Of a DNA stretch of 64,000 bases, positions 38,007-46,560 are shown one piece after another; the first letter of the stretch is position 1, and each line of letters opens with the position of its first letter. The notes below the pieces were generated by a model. It was not told the DNA's origin. It did not search any database and was given only the letters and a program-made list of their open reading frames with translations. Both the position numbers and the translations under genes were made by a program. The stretch comes from JALOLG01 sp963776935. Lineage in GTDB: Bacteria; Actinomycetota; Acidimicrobiia; Acidimicrobiales; Ilumatobacteraceae. Where the stretch lies: assembly GCA_963776935.1 (NCBI GenBank), contig CAVZOP010000011.1:62001-126000 (forward strand), in the 5' to 3' direction.

Positions 38007-38125
38007 GGTGGCGACCAGGCGATCTGCGGCACACGAGCGATGCCGATGAAGGCTGCTACCTCCCGGTCCTGACCTGGTTCACGGGCGCCCATTGCACAGG
38101 ACCCGGTCGCCACCTCACTCGGCGG
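37996..38125 (-). ncRNA. ffs: signal recognition particle RNA (4.5S type)
   Basis: On the minus strand the domain IV core reads CCAGGTCAGGACC, GGGA tetraloop, GGTAGCAGCC (38078-38051). It matches the E. coli 4.5S core with a compensated U-A to A-U change next to the GNRA loop. Both ends pair: GCCGAGTGAGGTGGCGACC near 38124 with GGTCGCCACCTCAGTCGGC near 37998, one mismatch, closing a rod of about 130 nt. It binds Ffh for membrane targeting. It sits next to tRNA-Ser and tadA, a common arrangement. Ends are estimated from the pairing. Confidence 0.9.
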
Positions 38126-38149
38126 GGTTTGCCCGGCCGATCGAGGCAG

Positions 38150-38177
38150 TTGCGCCAGACTACCCGTCCGGTACCCT
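38150..38177 (+). promoter_or_regulatory. possible promoter of tRNA-Ser(GGA)-tadA
   Basis: TTGCGC at 38150 and TACCCT at 38172, 16 nt apart, about 78 nt before the tRNA. The fit is moderate. Confidence 0.3.
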
Positions 38178-38255
38178 GCGAACACCCGAGTCGATGGCTT
38201 TCGCTTGATGACTCGTCGCGCTGGGTCGACGGCACGTGCCTGACGCTCATCGCGT

Positions 38256-38343
38256 GGAGGGATGCGAGAGCGGCCGAATCGGCACGCTTGGAAAGCGTGT
38301 GTGGGGAAACTCACCGTGGGTTCGAATCCCACTCCCTCCGCCA
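38256..38343 (+). tRNA. tRNA-Ser (GGA), CCA encoded
   Basis: The 7-bp acceptor GGAGGGA/TCCCTCC closes a class II tRNA of 85 nt plus genomic CCA. Anticodon stem CACGC/GCGTG with loop TTGGAAA gives anticodon GGA (codons UCC, UCU). It has a long variable arm and a GTTCGAATC T-loop. The last A of CCA is the first base of the tadA ATG. Confidence 0.95.
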
Positions 38344-38837
38344 TGGCGAACTCCGAGCCCGGGGCCGCGGCGTCCGCAACCGCCGAGTCGCACGCGGTGT
38401 GGATGCAAGTCGCGCTCGACGAGGCCCGAGCGGCGCTCGGACACGGCGACGTTCCTGTCGGTGCGGTCGTGATCCGCGACGGCGTCGTGCTCGCCGCCCG
38501 CCACAACGAGCGCGAGCTCACCGGCGATCCCACCGCCCACGCCGAGATCCTGGCGCTGCGTGACGCCGCCACGGCGATCGGTCACTGGCGACTCGACGAC
38601 TGCATCCTCGTCGTCACGCTCGAACCGTGCGCGATGTGCGCCGGGGCGATGGTCAACGGGCGGCTCGGGCACCTCGTGTTCGGCGCCACCGACCCCAAGG
38701 CCGGCGCCGCCGGCAGTTGTTTCGACCTGCTCGACGGGACCGTGCTCAACCATCGTGTCCCGAGGAGCGTCGGCGTCCGGGCCGACGAGTGCGGCGCCCT
38801 GCTCGTCGAGTTCTTCGCCGCCCGGCGCGGCCGCTGA
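38343..38837 (+). CDS. tadA: tRNA-specific adenosine deaminase TadA
   Basis: The cytidine-deaminase fold has zinc ligands in DPTAHAEILAL (HAE) and EPCAMCAGAM (PCxxC), plus GDVPVGAVVI. It converts A34 to inosine in tRNA-Arg(ACG). The first ATG with the full frame is 38343, inside the tRNA-Ser CCA; ATG 38403 (MQVALDEARAALGHGD) is closer to the usual TadA start and is a realistic alternative. Co-transcription with the tRNA would couple processing of the tRNA 3' end to the mRNA 5' end. Intact. Confidence 0.92.
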   Translation: MANSEPGAAASATAESHAVWMQVALDEARAALGHGDVPVGAVVIRDGVVLAARHNERELTGDPTAHAEILALRDAATAIGHWRLDDCILVVTLEPCAMCAGAMVNGRLGHLVFGATDPKAGAAGSCFDLLDGTVLNHRVPRSVGVRADECGALLVEFFAARRGR

Positions 38838-38847
38838 CGTCAGCGGC
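38830..38847. terminator. 18-bp perfect palindrome over the tadA stop
   Basis: GCCGCTGACGTCAGCGGC, which includes the tadA TGA, lies between convergent genes. It could act as a bidirectional terminator stem or a protein-binding site. Confidence 0.4.
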
Positions 38848-38891
38848 GTCGCAATCCGCCGATCAAGCGCTTGAGCGCTGACCGTCGGGCA

Positions 38892-39518
38892 TCACCCGGA
38901 TCCGACGTCGCGTACGGGAGGAGCCCGACGCCGCCGTCGAGTCGCGTCCGGAGCCGACGGGTCGGGCAGCGCCGCGACCGGCCCCGTCGATCGTTCCGGG
39001 ACGCTCGGTGCCGGCAGCGGTCGATCGGCGACTGCCAACTCGGATCCGATCGCCGCGATGGCCCGCTGGATGGCGAGGACCACGTCGTCGGACACCGGCT
39101 CCGACCACGCCGGCTCGAGCACCTCGGGGGGAGCGGTCAGCGGCTTCAGACGCACGGTCATCGGCAGCGGAGGCGGACTCGAGTCCGATCGGAGCGCTTC
39201 GCCGAAGGGCGCGCCTGGCGCCGGCATCTCCGACAGCGGCCCGCCGAGGAACTGCTCGTCGATCTCGCCCGTGGGCCAGACCAGCTCGAACGCATCGACG
39301 ACCTCGCGCCCCACGACACTGTGCGCGCCGCCGGACGGCGGACCGTCGTAGGAGAACCTGTGCGGGCCGACCGACCACGGAGCAGGGCCGGCCACTGGCA
39401 CGGCGCCCGGTGGAGGAGGGGGAAGTTGCCGGGCAGTGAGTGCATCCGCCGTCAGGAGCGGTCGGTCCCACTTGACGTCGCGATCGAACAGCTCCGGGAT
39501 CGGCGCCGCGAACGTCAC
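38892..39518 (-). CDS. proline-rich protein coupled to a Cvn-type GTPase, unknown function
   Basis: 208 residues from a GTG that overlaps the GTPase stop by 4 nt (GTGA). Soluble, rich in Pro, Ala and Asp, with an acidic central region (VDAFELVWPTGEIDEQFLGG) and a basic RRRRR stretch near the end. I recognise no domain. Translational coupling suggests it is the partner or effector of the GTPase; no Roadblock or DUF742 gene accompanies this pair. The frame is clean. Confidence 0.6.
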   Translation of the reverse strand: MTFAAPIPELFDRDVKWDRPLLTADALTARQLPPPPPGAVPVAGPAPWSVGPHRFSYDGPPSGGAHSVVGREVVDAFELVWPTGEIDEQFLGGPLSEMPAPGAPFGEALRSDSSPPPLPMTVRLKPLTAPPEVLEPAWSEPVSDDVVLAIQRAIAAIGSELAVADRPLPAPSVPERSTGPVAALPDPSAPDATRRRRRAPPVRDVGSG

Positions 39519-40210
39519 AACGCACCAACCATCTGGGGTGCGTCGACGTGCCAACCCGCCGCCGGACCTTCCATCGACTCGAGCAGTGTGAGCAGCGCCT
39601 CGATCACGACGTCGCGACCGCTCTCGGGATCGATCAACTGGCAGGCGACGACCGGCTCGCACGCGAGCGCGCCAAGCGAGCGGGCGAGCATCGTCGCCAT
39701 GCCGGCGTCATCGCATCGGTTCACCGCCACGACGAGCGGGACGCGCAGATCCTTGAGGAGGGCGCGCATCGCGGCGCCTGCCTCGAGATGGGTGTGCTCG
39801 GCCTCGGCGTCGACCACGAACACCACGACGTCGACCTCGCCCTTGAGCACATCGGTCATGAACCAGAACCGCTCCTGGCCGGGCGTCCCGAACAACAGGA
39901 GTTGCACGCCCTCGACGGCGTCGTCGAGACCGTCACCACCGCCCTCGATCCGGAACGTGCCGAAGTCGAGCGCCACCGTTGTCAGCGCCTTGACGACGGA
40001 CTCGTCGCCCGACGTAGCGACATCGGTCGAGACGACCGGGGTCTGCGACACCGATTGGATGAGTGAGGTCTTGCCGGCCGCGAACGGGCCGGTCACGAGG
40101 ATCTTGAAGACGTGATCGGTCCCGGCCCCACCCGCCGGACGGAACGGCGCCGCGAACCCGGCGCCGACGCCCTCGGGCGCGTCGATCCGCAACTGCAAAC
40201 CAGCGGTCAT
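39515..40210 (-). CDS. second CvnD/MglA-like GTPase
   Basis: 231 residues from ATG 40210 with GGAGGG upstream. P-loop VTGPFAAGKTSLIQS near residue 41, G3 motif FGTPGQERFWFMTD and G4 VAVNRCDDAG. An N-terminal extension of about 30 residues and a C-terminal helix are extra to CvnD. It has its own sigma-28-like promoter and a coupled downstream gene. Probably a GTP-dependent switch acting with, or competing with, the conservon at 31.7-36 kb. Intact. Confidence 0.85.
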   Translation of the reverse strand: MTAGLQLRIDAPEGVGAGFAAPFRPAGGAGTDHVFKILVTGPFAAGKTSLIQSVSQTPVVSTDVATSGDESVVKALTTVALDFGTFRIEGGGDGLDDAVEGVQLLLFGTPGQERFWFMTDVLKGEVDVVVFVVDAEAEHTHLEAGAAMRALLKDLRVPLVVAVNRCDDAGMATMLARSLGALACEPVVACQLIDPESGRDVVIEALLTLLESMEGPAAGWHVDAPQMVGAL

Positions 40211-40256
40211 GCGCCCTCCTTCGAGTCCTGCCCGAGCCCCAGCGCCCGGTACGGAG

Positions 40257-40284
40257 ATATCGGCGTGTCCAAACCGTGACTTGA
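40257..40284 (-). promoter_or_regulatory. sigma-28/WhiG-like promoter of the second GTPase
   Basis: Minus-strand TCAAG (from 40284) and GCCGATAT (40264-40257), 16 nt between TCAA and GCCGATAT. The -10 differs from the consensus GCCGATAA at one position. Confidence 0.65.
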
Positions 40285-40310
40285 GATCGGGGACGTGAGA
40301 TCGGGGACGT
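40283..40310. repeat. tandem 14-bp repeat at the GTPase promoter
   Basis: GAGATCGGGGACGT occurs twice in a row and touches the -35 element of the promoter at 40284. The position fits an activator or repressor site. Confidence 0.55.
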
Positions 40311-40386
40311 GAGAACTGCTCCGCCGAGCGCCGCTCGCGATCGTGCACGTCAGCGCAACTCCGGAGGCGCCCTCGACCACAGCCGC

Positions 40387-40392
40387 TAGCCT
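40387..40392 (+). promoter_or_regulatory. -10 box (TAGCCT) of tRNA-Ser(CGA)
   Basis: TAGCCT ends 8 nt before the first base of the tRNA, so the primary transcript would have almost no 5' leader. No clear -35 is visible. Confidence 0.4.
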
Positions 40393-40400
40393 CGCTCGAC

Positions 40401-40491
40401 GGAAGGATGCCAGAGCGGACGAATGGGACGGCCTCGAAAGCCGTTGAGGTCCTTTGGGTCTCCGTGGGTTCGAATCCCACTCCTTCCGCCA
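40401..40491 (+). tRNA. tRNA-Ser (CGA), CCA encoded
   Basis: Acceptor GGAAGGA/TCCTTCC, anticodon stem ACGGC/GCCGT with loop CTCGAAA (anticodon CGA, codon UCG), long variable arm and GTTCGAATC T-loop. 88 nt plus genomic CCA. Converges with the hydrolase gene, which ends 10 nt downstream. Confidence 0.95.
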
Positions 40492-40500
40492 GCAAGTTGA

Positions 40501-42093
40501 TCAGCGGCACTCGGTACCGTCGGTCGGCGGTACGAGATCGACGAGGTAGTCGTTGACGACATCGTTGATGCAGCTGTTCACGTTGTAACCGGTGTGTTGA
40601 TCGGCTTCCACGACGACGAACCGGCCGTCTTCGAGCGCTTCGGCCATGGCGCGCGTGCTCTCGAGGGGCGTGGCCGGATCGCCAGTGGTCCCGACGACCA
40701 CGATCGGACCCGCCCCTTCGCCCGTGATCTCGATGCGCGGGTCGATGGCTTCGGGGAAGAACGTGCACGAGTAGCTCCCGACCGATCCGGCGGGTGCGAG
40801 CCGTGGCGCTGCCGCCGTGTACTGCGCCGCCATCGCGTCGTCCTGCTCGATGGTGAAACGTTCATCCGTGTCGGCGCAGCCGATCGATTGGAACGCCTCC
40901 AGCTCGTTGCCATAGGTGCCGTCGGCCTGGCGCTGGAAGTAGCTGTCGGCGAGCGACTGCAAACCCGACCCGTCGCCGGCCTGCGCATCGGCGAGTGATT
41001 CCTCCAGAGCCGGCCAGTACAGCTTGGTGTACATCGCCTGGAAGACCGCTCGGAGGCCGGTGCGCAAGTTGACGTCCGGGCGGTCGGGTTTGCCAGGGAT
41101 CGGCGATTCGTCGAGCCGACGCATCAGCTCGTCGAACGCGCCGTCGGCGTCGCCGTCGTTGTGGAACGCGCAGTCCGTGTCGGCGCTGCATTGAGCGAGG
41201 AACGTCGTGAGTGTGTTCTCGAAGCCCTGCAGCTGCTGGACGGTCGACGTGATCGTGTCGGCGTTCGGATCCCTCGCCCCGTCGAACACAGCTGCGCGAA
41301 CAGTGTCGGGGAACATCGTCGCCCAGGTCGCGCCGAGCTCGCTCCCGTAGCTGAAGCCGAAGTACGAGATGGTGTCCTCACCGAGGGCCCGGCGAATCGT
41401 GTCGATGTCGCGTGCCGAGTTGTTGGTGCCGACGTGTTCGATGATGTCAGCGTTGGCGGCGACGCAGTCGTCGGCGAACTCCTCGGCGAGATCGACCAGC
41501 TGTGTTCGCTCCTGCTCGGTGTCGGGGGTGATGTCGGACTCGGCGAAGAAGTGGTCGTAGTCGTCGGTGCAGTCGATGAACGGCTCGCTCTTCCCGGTGC
41601 CGCGTGGATCCCACCCGATGATGTCGAAGTGGTCGAGCAGCTCCTCGTCGTAGGGCACCAGCTCGGCGAAGATGGCGAAGTCGCTGCCGCCGAATCCGGG
41701 ACCCCCCGGGTTGACCAGCAACGAACCGATCCGCTCGTCGGAATCGGCAGCGCGGTGGCGGGCGAGGAACAGTTCGATCGTCGGGCCGTTGGGGTCGGCG
41801 TAGTCGACGGGGACGTCGAGCGTCGCCACGTCGACGTCGTCGTCGAACTCCTCCCACTCGATGGCGTCGGGCTCGAACGGGCTCGGCTCGACTGGCGAAG
41901 CACCACCCCCGCTCGACTCGCCTGGTGTCGTCGACTCCGAGGGGCTGGGTGGCACGGTGGTCGCCCTGGCGCTGCTGCTCGCACGGCCGGTGACGTCGGC
42001 GCTCGTGGAGCACGCCACCACGAGCATCGCGGCCGCGAGCACCGTCAGACTCGCCAGTACGACCCGGTACGACCTGGATCCGCCGGGCGACAT
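40501..42093 (-). CDS. secreted lipoprotein alpha/beta hydrolase (tripeptidyl aminopeptidase-like)
   Basis: 530 residues, intact. The signal peptide has a lipobox-like end, AAMLVVACST, so Cys28 is probably lipidated. A Ser/Pro/Gly-rich spacer follows. Oxyanion stretch LLVNPGGPGFGGSDF, WDPRGTGKSEP, nucleophile elbow FGFSYGSELGATW (Ser), Asp in TTGDPATPLE and His in EADQHTGY complete the triad. The C-terminal TAP-like domain matches secreted actinobacterial peptidases such as SlpD/E or tripeptidyl aminopeptidase. Divergent from the ABC exporter. Confidence 0.88.
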   Translation of the reverse strand: MSPGGSRSYRVVLASLTVLAAAMLVVACSTSADVTGRASSSARATTVPPSPSESTTPGESSGGGASPVEPSPFEPDAIEWEEFDDDVDVATLDVPVDYADPNGPTIELFLARHRAADSDERIGSLLVNPGGPGFGGSDFAIFAELVPYDEELLDHFDIIGWDPRGTGKSEPFIDCTDDYDHFFAESDITPDTEQERTQLVDLAEEFADDCVAANADIIEHVGTNNSARDIDTIRRALGEDTISYFGFSYGSELGATWATMFPDTVRAAVFDGARDPNADTITSTVQQLQGFENTLTTFLAQCSADTDCAFHNDGDADGAFDELMRRLDESPIPGKPDRPDVNLRTGLRAVFQAMYTKLYWPALEESLADAQAGDGSGLQSLADSYFQRQADGTYGNELEAFQSIGCADTDERFTIEQDDAMAAQYTAAAPRLAPAGSVGSYSCTFFPEAIDPRIEITGEGAGPIVVVGTTGDPATPLESTRAMAEALEDGRFVVVEADQHTGYNVNSCINDVVNDYLVDLVPPTDGTECR

Positions 42094-42134
42094 GGCCGCT
42101 CAGCGTACGAGGCGGCGGAGTGGATTTGTGTTCG

Positions 42135-42140
42135 TAGCCT
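42135..42140 (+). promoter_or_regulatory. -10 box (TAGCCT) of the ABC exporter gene
   Basis: TAGCCT lies 6 nt before ATG 42147; probably a leaderless transcript. Confidence 0.45.
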
Positions 42141-42146
42141 GACCCC

Positions 42147-44020
42147 ATGCGAATGGGTCCGCATCACCTGATGCCTCGCGACGCCGACACCCTGAAGGGT
42201 GCCAGGCTGGGTCGCGGCACCGCTCGCCGGGTGTGGCAGTTCGCCAGGCCGTACCGAGGCACGATCGCCGTGTTCCTCATCGCGATCCTGCTGGCCGCAC
42301 TGCTCGCCCTCGTCCCGCCGCTCGTCACCGCGCGATCCTCGACACCGCGATCCCCGACGGCAATCGCCAACTCATCATCTGGCTCGCCGCGGCGGCGGTC
42401 GGTGCCGCCCTCGGCGACGCCGGGCTGCAGATCGTCCAGCGCTGGTGCAGCGCCCGCGTCGGCGAAGGGCTGATCGCTGATCTCCGCCGCGCCCTGTTCG
42501 CCAAGGTGCAGCGTCTGCCGATCGCGTTCTTCACCCGCACCCCCACCGGTGCGATCACGAGCCGCCTCAACAACGACGTCATCGGCGCCCAGACGGCGGT
42601 CACCAGCACGCTCGGCAGCGTGGTGAGCAACGTCATCGTGCTGATCACGTCGCTGGGCGCGATGCTCGCCCTCGAATGGCGACTGACCCTGATGGCGCTC
42701 GCCGTGCTCCCGATGTTCGTCATTCCGGCGCGTCGAGTGGGACGCCGCCTGCAGGACATCTCGCGCGAGCAGATGCAGCACAACGCCGCCATGAACACCC
42801 AGATGACCGAGCGCTTCAACGTGTCGGGCGCGATGCTCGTCAAGCTGTTCGGTGACCTCGACCGCGAGAACGCGACGTTCGGCCGGCGGGCGAACACGGT
42901 GCGCGACGCCGGCATCCGCTCGGCGATGCTCGGGCGCGTCTTCTTCGTTGCACTGGGGCTCGTCGCCGCGCTCGGCGCCGTCGCGATCTACGGCGTCGGT
43001 GCCATGTACGTCGTCGACGGCGACATCACCGCTGGCACGCTCGTCGCCCTCGCCGCCCTCGTCGGGCGCGTGTATCAACCCCTCACGGGGTTGACCAACG
43101 CCAGGGTCGACCTGATGACGTCGATGGTGAGCTTCGAGCGGGTGTTCGACGTGCTCGATGCGCCGGAGGCGATCCAGGAGCGGCCCGGCGCGGTCGACCT
43201 GGTCGACCCGAAGGGCCGCGTCGAGTTCGAAGATGTCGTGTTCCGCTATCCGCCCGCCGCCGAATCGTCGATCGCGTCGCTGGAGCAGCAGATGATCCCC
43301 GGCGCCGATCCCGACCGCGACGTCCTCCAGGGCGTATCGCTCACAGTCGAGCCGGGCGAGACATTGGCGCTCGTCGGCGCGTCCGGGGCCGGCAAGAGCA
43401 CGCTCGCGTCGTTGGTGCCGCGCCTGTACGACGTGACGAGCGGTGCCGTGCGCATCGACGGGCTCGACGTGCGCAACCTCACGCTGGCGACGTTGCGGCG
43501 AGCAATCGGCGTGGTGTCGCAGGATCCGCACCTCTTCCACGAGTCGATCGGCGACAACCTTCGGTACGCGAAGCCCGATGCGACCCCGGACGAGATCGAG
43601 GCCGCGTGCCGTGCGGCCCGCATCCACGACACGATCGCCGCACTCCCCGACGGCTACGACACCGTCGTCGGCGAACGCGGGTACCGGCTGAGTGGCGGCG
43701 AGAAGCAACGCGTCGCCATCGCTCGGCTGCTGCTCAAGGACCCGGCGGTGATGATCCTCGACGAAGCCACGAGCCACCTCGACAACGACAATGAGGCGCA
43801 CGTCCAGGCGGCCCTCGAGGCGGCCCTGCACGGGCGGACGGCGATCGTGATCGCCCACCGGCTGTCGACCGTTCGATCAGCCGACCGCATCGCGGTGCTC
43901 GACGGCGGGCGGATCGTCGAGATCGGGACCCACGAGCAACTCGCCGCTAGCGCAGGCGTCTACGCCGCCCAACTCCGCGCCGGCGAACTGCTCGCGACCC
44001 CAGAGTTGACACATCATTGA
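42147..44020 (+). CDS. ABC exporter, fused membrane and ATPase domains (one frameshift)
   Basis: About 624 residues once an indel near 42330 is corrected (the frame changes between LVPPLVT and AILDTAIPDGNRQL). Six-helix type I exporter domain, with VGEGLIADLRRALFAKVQRL and FFTRTPTGAITSRLNND as coupling helices. The nucleotide-binding domain has Walker A GASGAGKST, Q-loop GVVSQDPHLF, signature RLSGGEKQR, Walker B VMILDEATS and H-loop IAHRL. A homodimeric multidrug/lipid-type exporter by family; the substrate is unknown. It ends 12 nt before the promoter of the prepilin operon. Confidence 0.88.
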
Positions 44021-44031
44021 CAGAATTGTCC

Positions 44032-44058
44032 TCAAGCCGCCCTGAACAGCGCCGATGA
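44032..44058 (+). promoter_or_regulatory. sigma-28/WhiG-like promoter of the minor-prepilin operon
   Basis: TCAAG at 44032 and GCCGATGA at 44051-44058 with 15 nt between TCAA and GCCGATGA. Same -10 as at 23881. It lies 43 nt before the first prepilin ATG. Confidence 0.62.
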
Positions 44059-44100
44059 CCCCCTGACAACCCCCCAACACGCGGGAGACCAGGCGGAATC

Positions 44101-44620
44101 ATGACACTTCGGGCAGCAGTTCGGCGGCGTGCCGTCGAGCGAGCGGAAAAGCACGCGGGCCTCGATCAGCAACGTCTCCCGCGACGTCGCGACGGTGGCT
44201 TCAGCCTCGTCGAGATCGTGATCACGATCACGCTCATGGGCGTCGTTGTGGTGCCCATCCTCGTGGCCGTGGCCGCGTCGATTCGAGCATCGACGACGAG
44301 TCTGGCGGCCGCCGAGGTCGAGACCGTCCTCGTCAACGCGGTGGACCGCGTCAACCGGTCGACCCGTGCGAGGTTCCCATGTGACCTCACCTCGCCGGTC
44401 GTCGCCGCGGTGGAGACCCACGGCTGGGCCCCGTCCAGACGCGACGGTCCGCCACGAATATCTCGACTCGAGCGGCGCGTGGCAGACCGATGCCGGCGGC
44501 ACCGCTTGTCCGGCTGGCATTCCCCAGAACGGTCTAGTTCAACGAATCACGGTCACGATCACGAGCCCGGAGGACGATGTGAGCCGAAGCCTGCAGGTAG
44601 TGAGGGGTGGTGAGGAGTGA
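44101..44620 (+). CDS. PilV-like minor prepilin (one frameshift)
   Basis: ATG 44101; a 33-residue basic leader ends RRRDGG, followed by FSLVEIVITITLMGVVVVPI with Glu5, a class III prepilin signal. The mature part continues RASTTSLAAAEVETVLVNAV. After an indel near 44430 it ends RHEYLDSSGAWQTDAGG...RSLQVVRGGEE*. About 172 residues. First of three genes linked by TGATG overlaps, which resemble pseudopilin operons that form the pilus tip or priming complex. Confidence 0.75.
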
Positions 44621-46560
44621 TGTCGCAGAACTCTTCCCAGCGCGATCCGGGCATGACCCTGATCGAACTCTTGGTGAGCATTCTCGTGATCGGTTCGATC
44701 GTGACCGTGCTCGCGGCGACGCTCACGGTCACGTTCCGCCAACAGGGCGACACCCAGGGGCGCCTCGACGTCGCGCGATGGGGACAGAGCCTGGCGATGT
44801 GGTTGCCCTCCGATCTCGCCTCCGCCTCCGGAGTCACCGCCGACGAGGCCGCTTCACCGTGCCCCTCGGCCGAGTGCACGTTCGGCTCCAACGCGCTCCA
44901 ATTGACGTGGGACGACGGCACGGGCGTTACGACGTTGTCGTATCGCTATGGCCCGTCCGGTGACGGTAGGTCGTTCATCCTCACGCGGGTCGAGTGCAAG
45001 GGCGGTGCGTGTACGTCGCTCGTCGTGCTGCGCGACCTTTCACCACCGGTCGACGATCAAGGCAACCCCGTTCCGTGGAACCCGGGGGACCCCGTCCCGG
45101 ACGAGGTCATCGATGTGACCGTGCCCCTCGACGTGATCGCGAGCGACCCGGATGGAACGACCGACGGATCGACGCGCGCCCAGCGCGTGATCGTCAACGT
45201 GAACGGCGCCCCAGGGGCCGACGGCACCGATCGCAGCAGCTCGGTGAGCTTCACCGCCGGCGGAGCGTCGATCGGCTCACTCGCGCCACCCACGTTCACC
45301 GGCCCGACGTTCCTCCAAGCCAACAGTGGTTGTGGAGGACCGGTCACCCTCATCGTCGACGAATCCGGGTCGATCGGCGACACCAACATGAACAAGGTGA
45401 AGACCGGGGTTCGGAGCTTCGTGAAGGCGTTCGAGGGCACACCGACCCGACTGCAGATCATCAACTTCGATACCAGGTCGGCCACCCTCGGTGCGACGAG
45501 CGGCAACTGGAACCGGTTCTTCGACCTGGCCGAACCCAACGACGTCGACACATTGATCGGGTGGAACGGAACCTCCGGACTCGTGAGCAACCTCGACAGC
45601 GATGGTGGCACCAACTGGGAGGACGCGCTGCACCGGGCGTTCTACTCCAAGGACGGCCAGACCTACGACCAGCTCGGCAACCCGAACGCCCCGACCCCCG
45701 AGCTCGTCGTGTTCTTCACCGACGGCGTCCCGACCTTCGACCGCATCGGCGGTGGTTCGTATACCGGTAGCACCGTGAAGTCCGACACCAGCTCGGTCGG
45801 TCCGCCGTCGATTCCATCGCGATTCAACTGGCAGACCGACGGCAGCGGCGCCAGCTACGGCAGCGCCCTCAGCCCGCGCGGTTGGTACCGGGCCGACTAC
45901 ATCGTCGACCAGTTCCGCGACATCCGCATGATCGGCGTCGGCGTCGGTAGTGCGTTCAGCGACACGACCAGGGTCTACCGGTCGGGCTGGCCGACGACCG
46001 CGTCGACTCGAGACATTCCGAACTCGGCGTTCCTCGGCGACCTCGTAGCGGGCGGCGACCCGAGTCAGAACGGGAGCGGCGCATCCGGCTACTACATCAC
46101 ACGGACGTACAACACCACCACCGGTTGGGGCGACGTCTCCACCGCCGACGTGCTCGTGACGAACCAATGGGATCAGTTCGGTACCGCCCTGACCGCGATC
46201 GCACTCGCCGACTGCGGTGGAACGCTCACCGTGCAGACCCGCGACGGGGCCAACGCCCCCGCCGACGCCGACGTCACCTATCAGATCGACGACAAGACCG
46301 TCACCACGACCCGCATCGCCAAAGCCGGCACGTTCGACATCCCGCTGAACGGGATCGCGAGCGCCGAGGTGGTGCTCCTCCCGCAGTCGCTCGACGGCAC
46401 CGGCTACACGGCCCAGAGTTGGAGCTGCAAGGCGGGTGGCGCCGACCTCGTGGCAGGCACCGACTACCACCTTGTCGTGCCCGGCAACCCGATGTCCGGC
46501 ATCGCGGTCACCGTCAGCGCCAACGCCGCCGTGTCGTGCACGCTCCGGGTGAGCCCCTGA
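44620..46560 (+). CDS. modular prepilin with von Willebrand A domain
   Basis: 646 residues, intact, start coupled by TGATG. Short leader MSQNSSQRDPG, then MTLIELLVSILVIGSIVTVL with Glu5: a prepilin N-terminus with Met at +1. A pilin-like region runs to about residue 190. The vWA domain spans about 238-520 and has a complete MIDAS: VDESGSIG (DxSxS, near 247), Thr in DGGTNWEDAL (near 330) and Asp in FFTDGVPTF (near 367). A C-terminal beta domain with several cysteines follows. Prepilins bearing a vWA head are known from Streptococcus sanguinis pili. Here it should sit at the pilus tip and bind a metal-dependent ligand. Confidence 0.85.
   Translation: MSQNSSQRDPGMTLIELLVSILVIGSIVTVLAATLTVTFRQQGDTQGRLDVARWGQSLAMWLPSDLASASGVTADEAASPCPSAECTFGSNALQLTWDDGTGVTTLSYRYGPSGDGRSFILTRVECKGGACTSLVVLRDLSPPVDDQGNPVPWNPGDPVPDEVIDVTVPLDVIASDPDGTTDGSTRAQRVIVNVNGAPGADGTDRSSSVSFTAGGASIGSLAPPTFTGPTFLQANSGCGGPVTLIVDESGSIGDTNMNKVKTGVRSFVKAFEGTPTRLQIINFDTRSATLGATSGNWNRFFDLAEPNDVDTLIGWNGTSGLVSNLDSDGGTNWEDALHRAFYSKDGQTYDQLGNPNAPTPELVVFFTDGVPTFDRIGGGSYTGSTVKSDTSSVGPPSIPSRFNWQTDGSGASYGSALSPRGWYRADYIVDQFRDIRMIGVGVGSAFSDTTRVYRSGWPTTASTRDIPNSAFLGDLVAGGDPSQNGSGASGYYITRTYNTTTGWGDVSTADVLVTNQWDQFGTALTAIALADCGGTLTVQTRDGANAPADADVTYQIDDKTVTTTRIAKAGTFDIPLNGIASAEVVLLPQSLDGTGYTAQSWSCKAGGADLVAGTDYHLVVPGNPMSGIAVTVSANAAVSCTLRVSP

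Noticed and set aside
40401..40491. tRNA-Ser as an integration site for a genomic island
   Set aside because: No integrase and no repeated tRNA 3' end were found downstream within the window.
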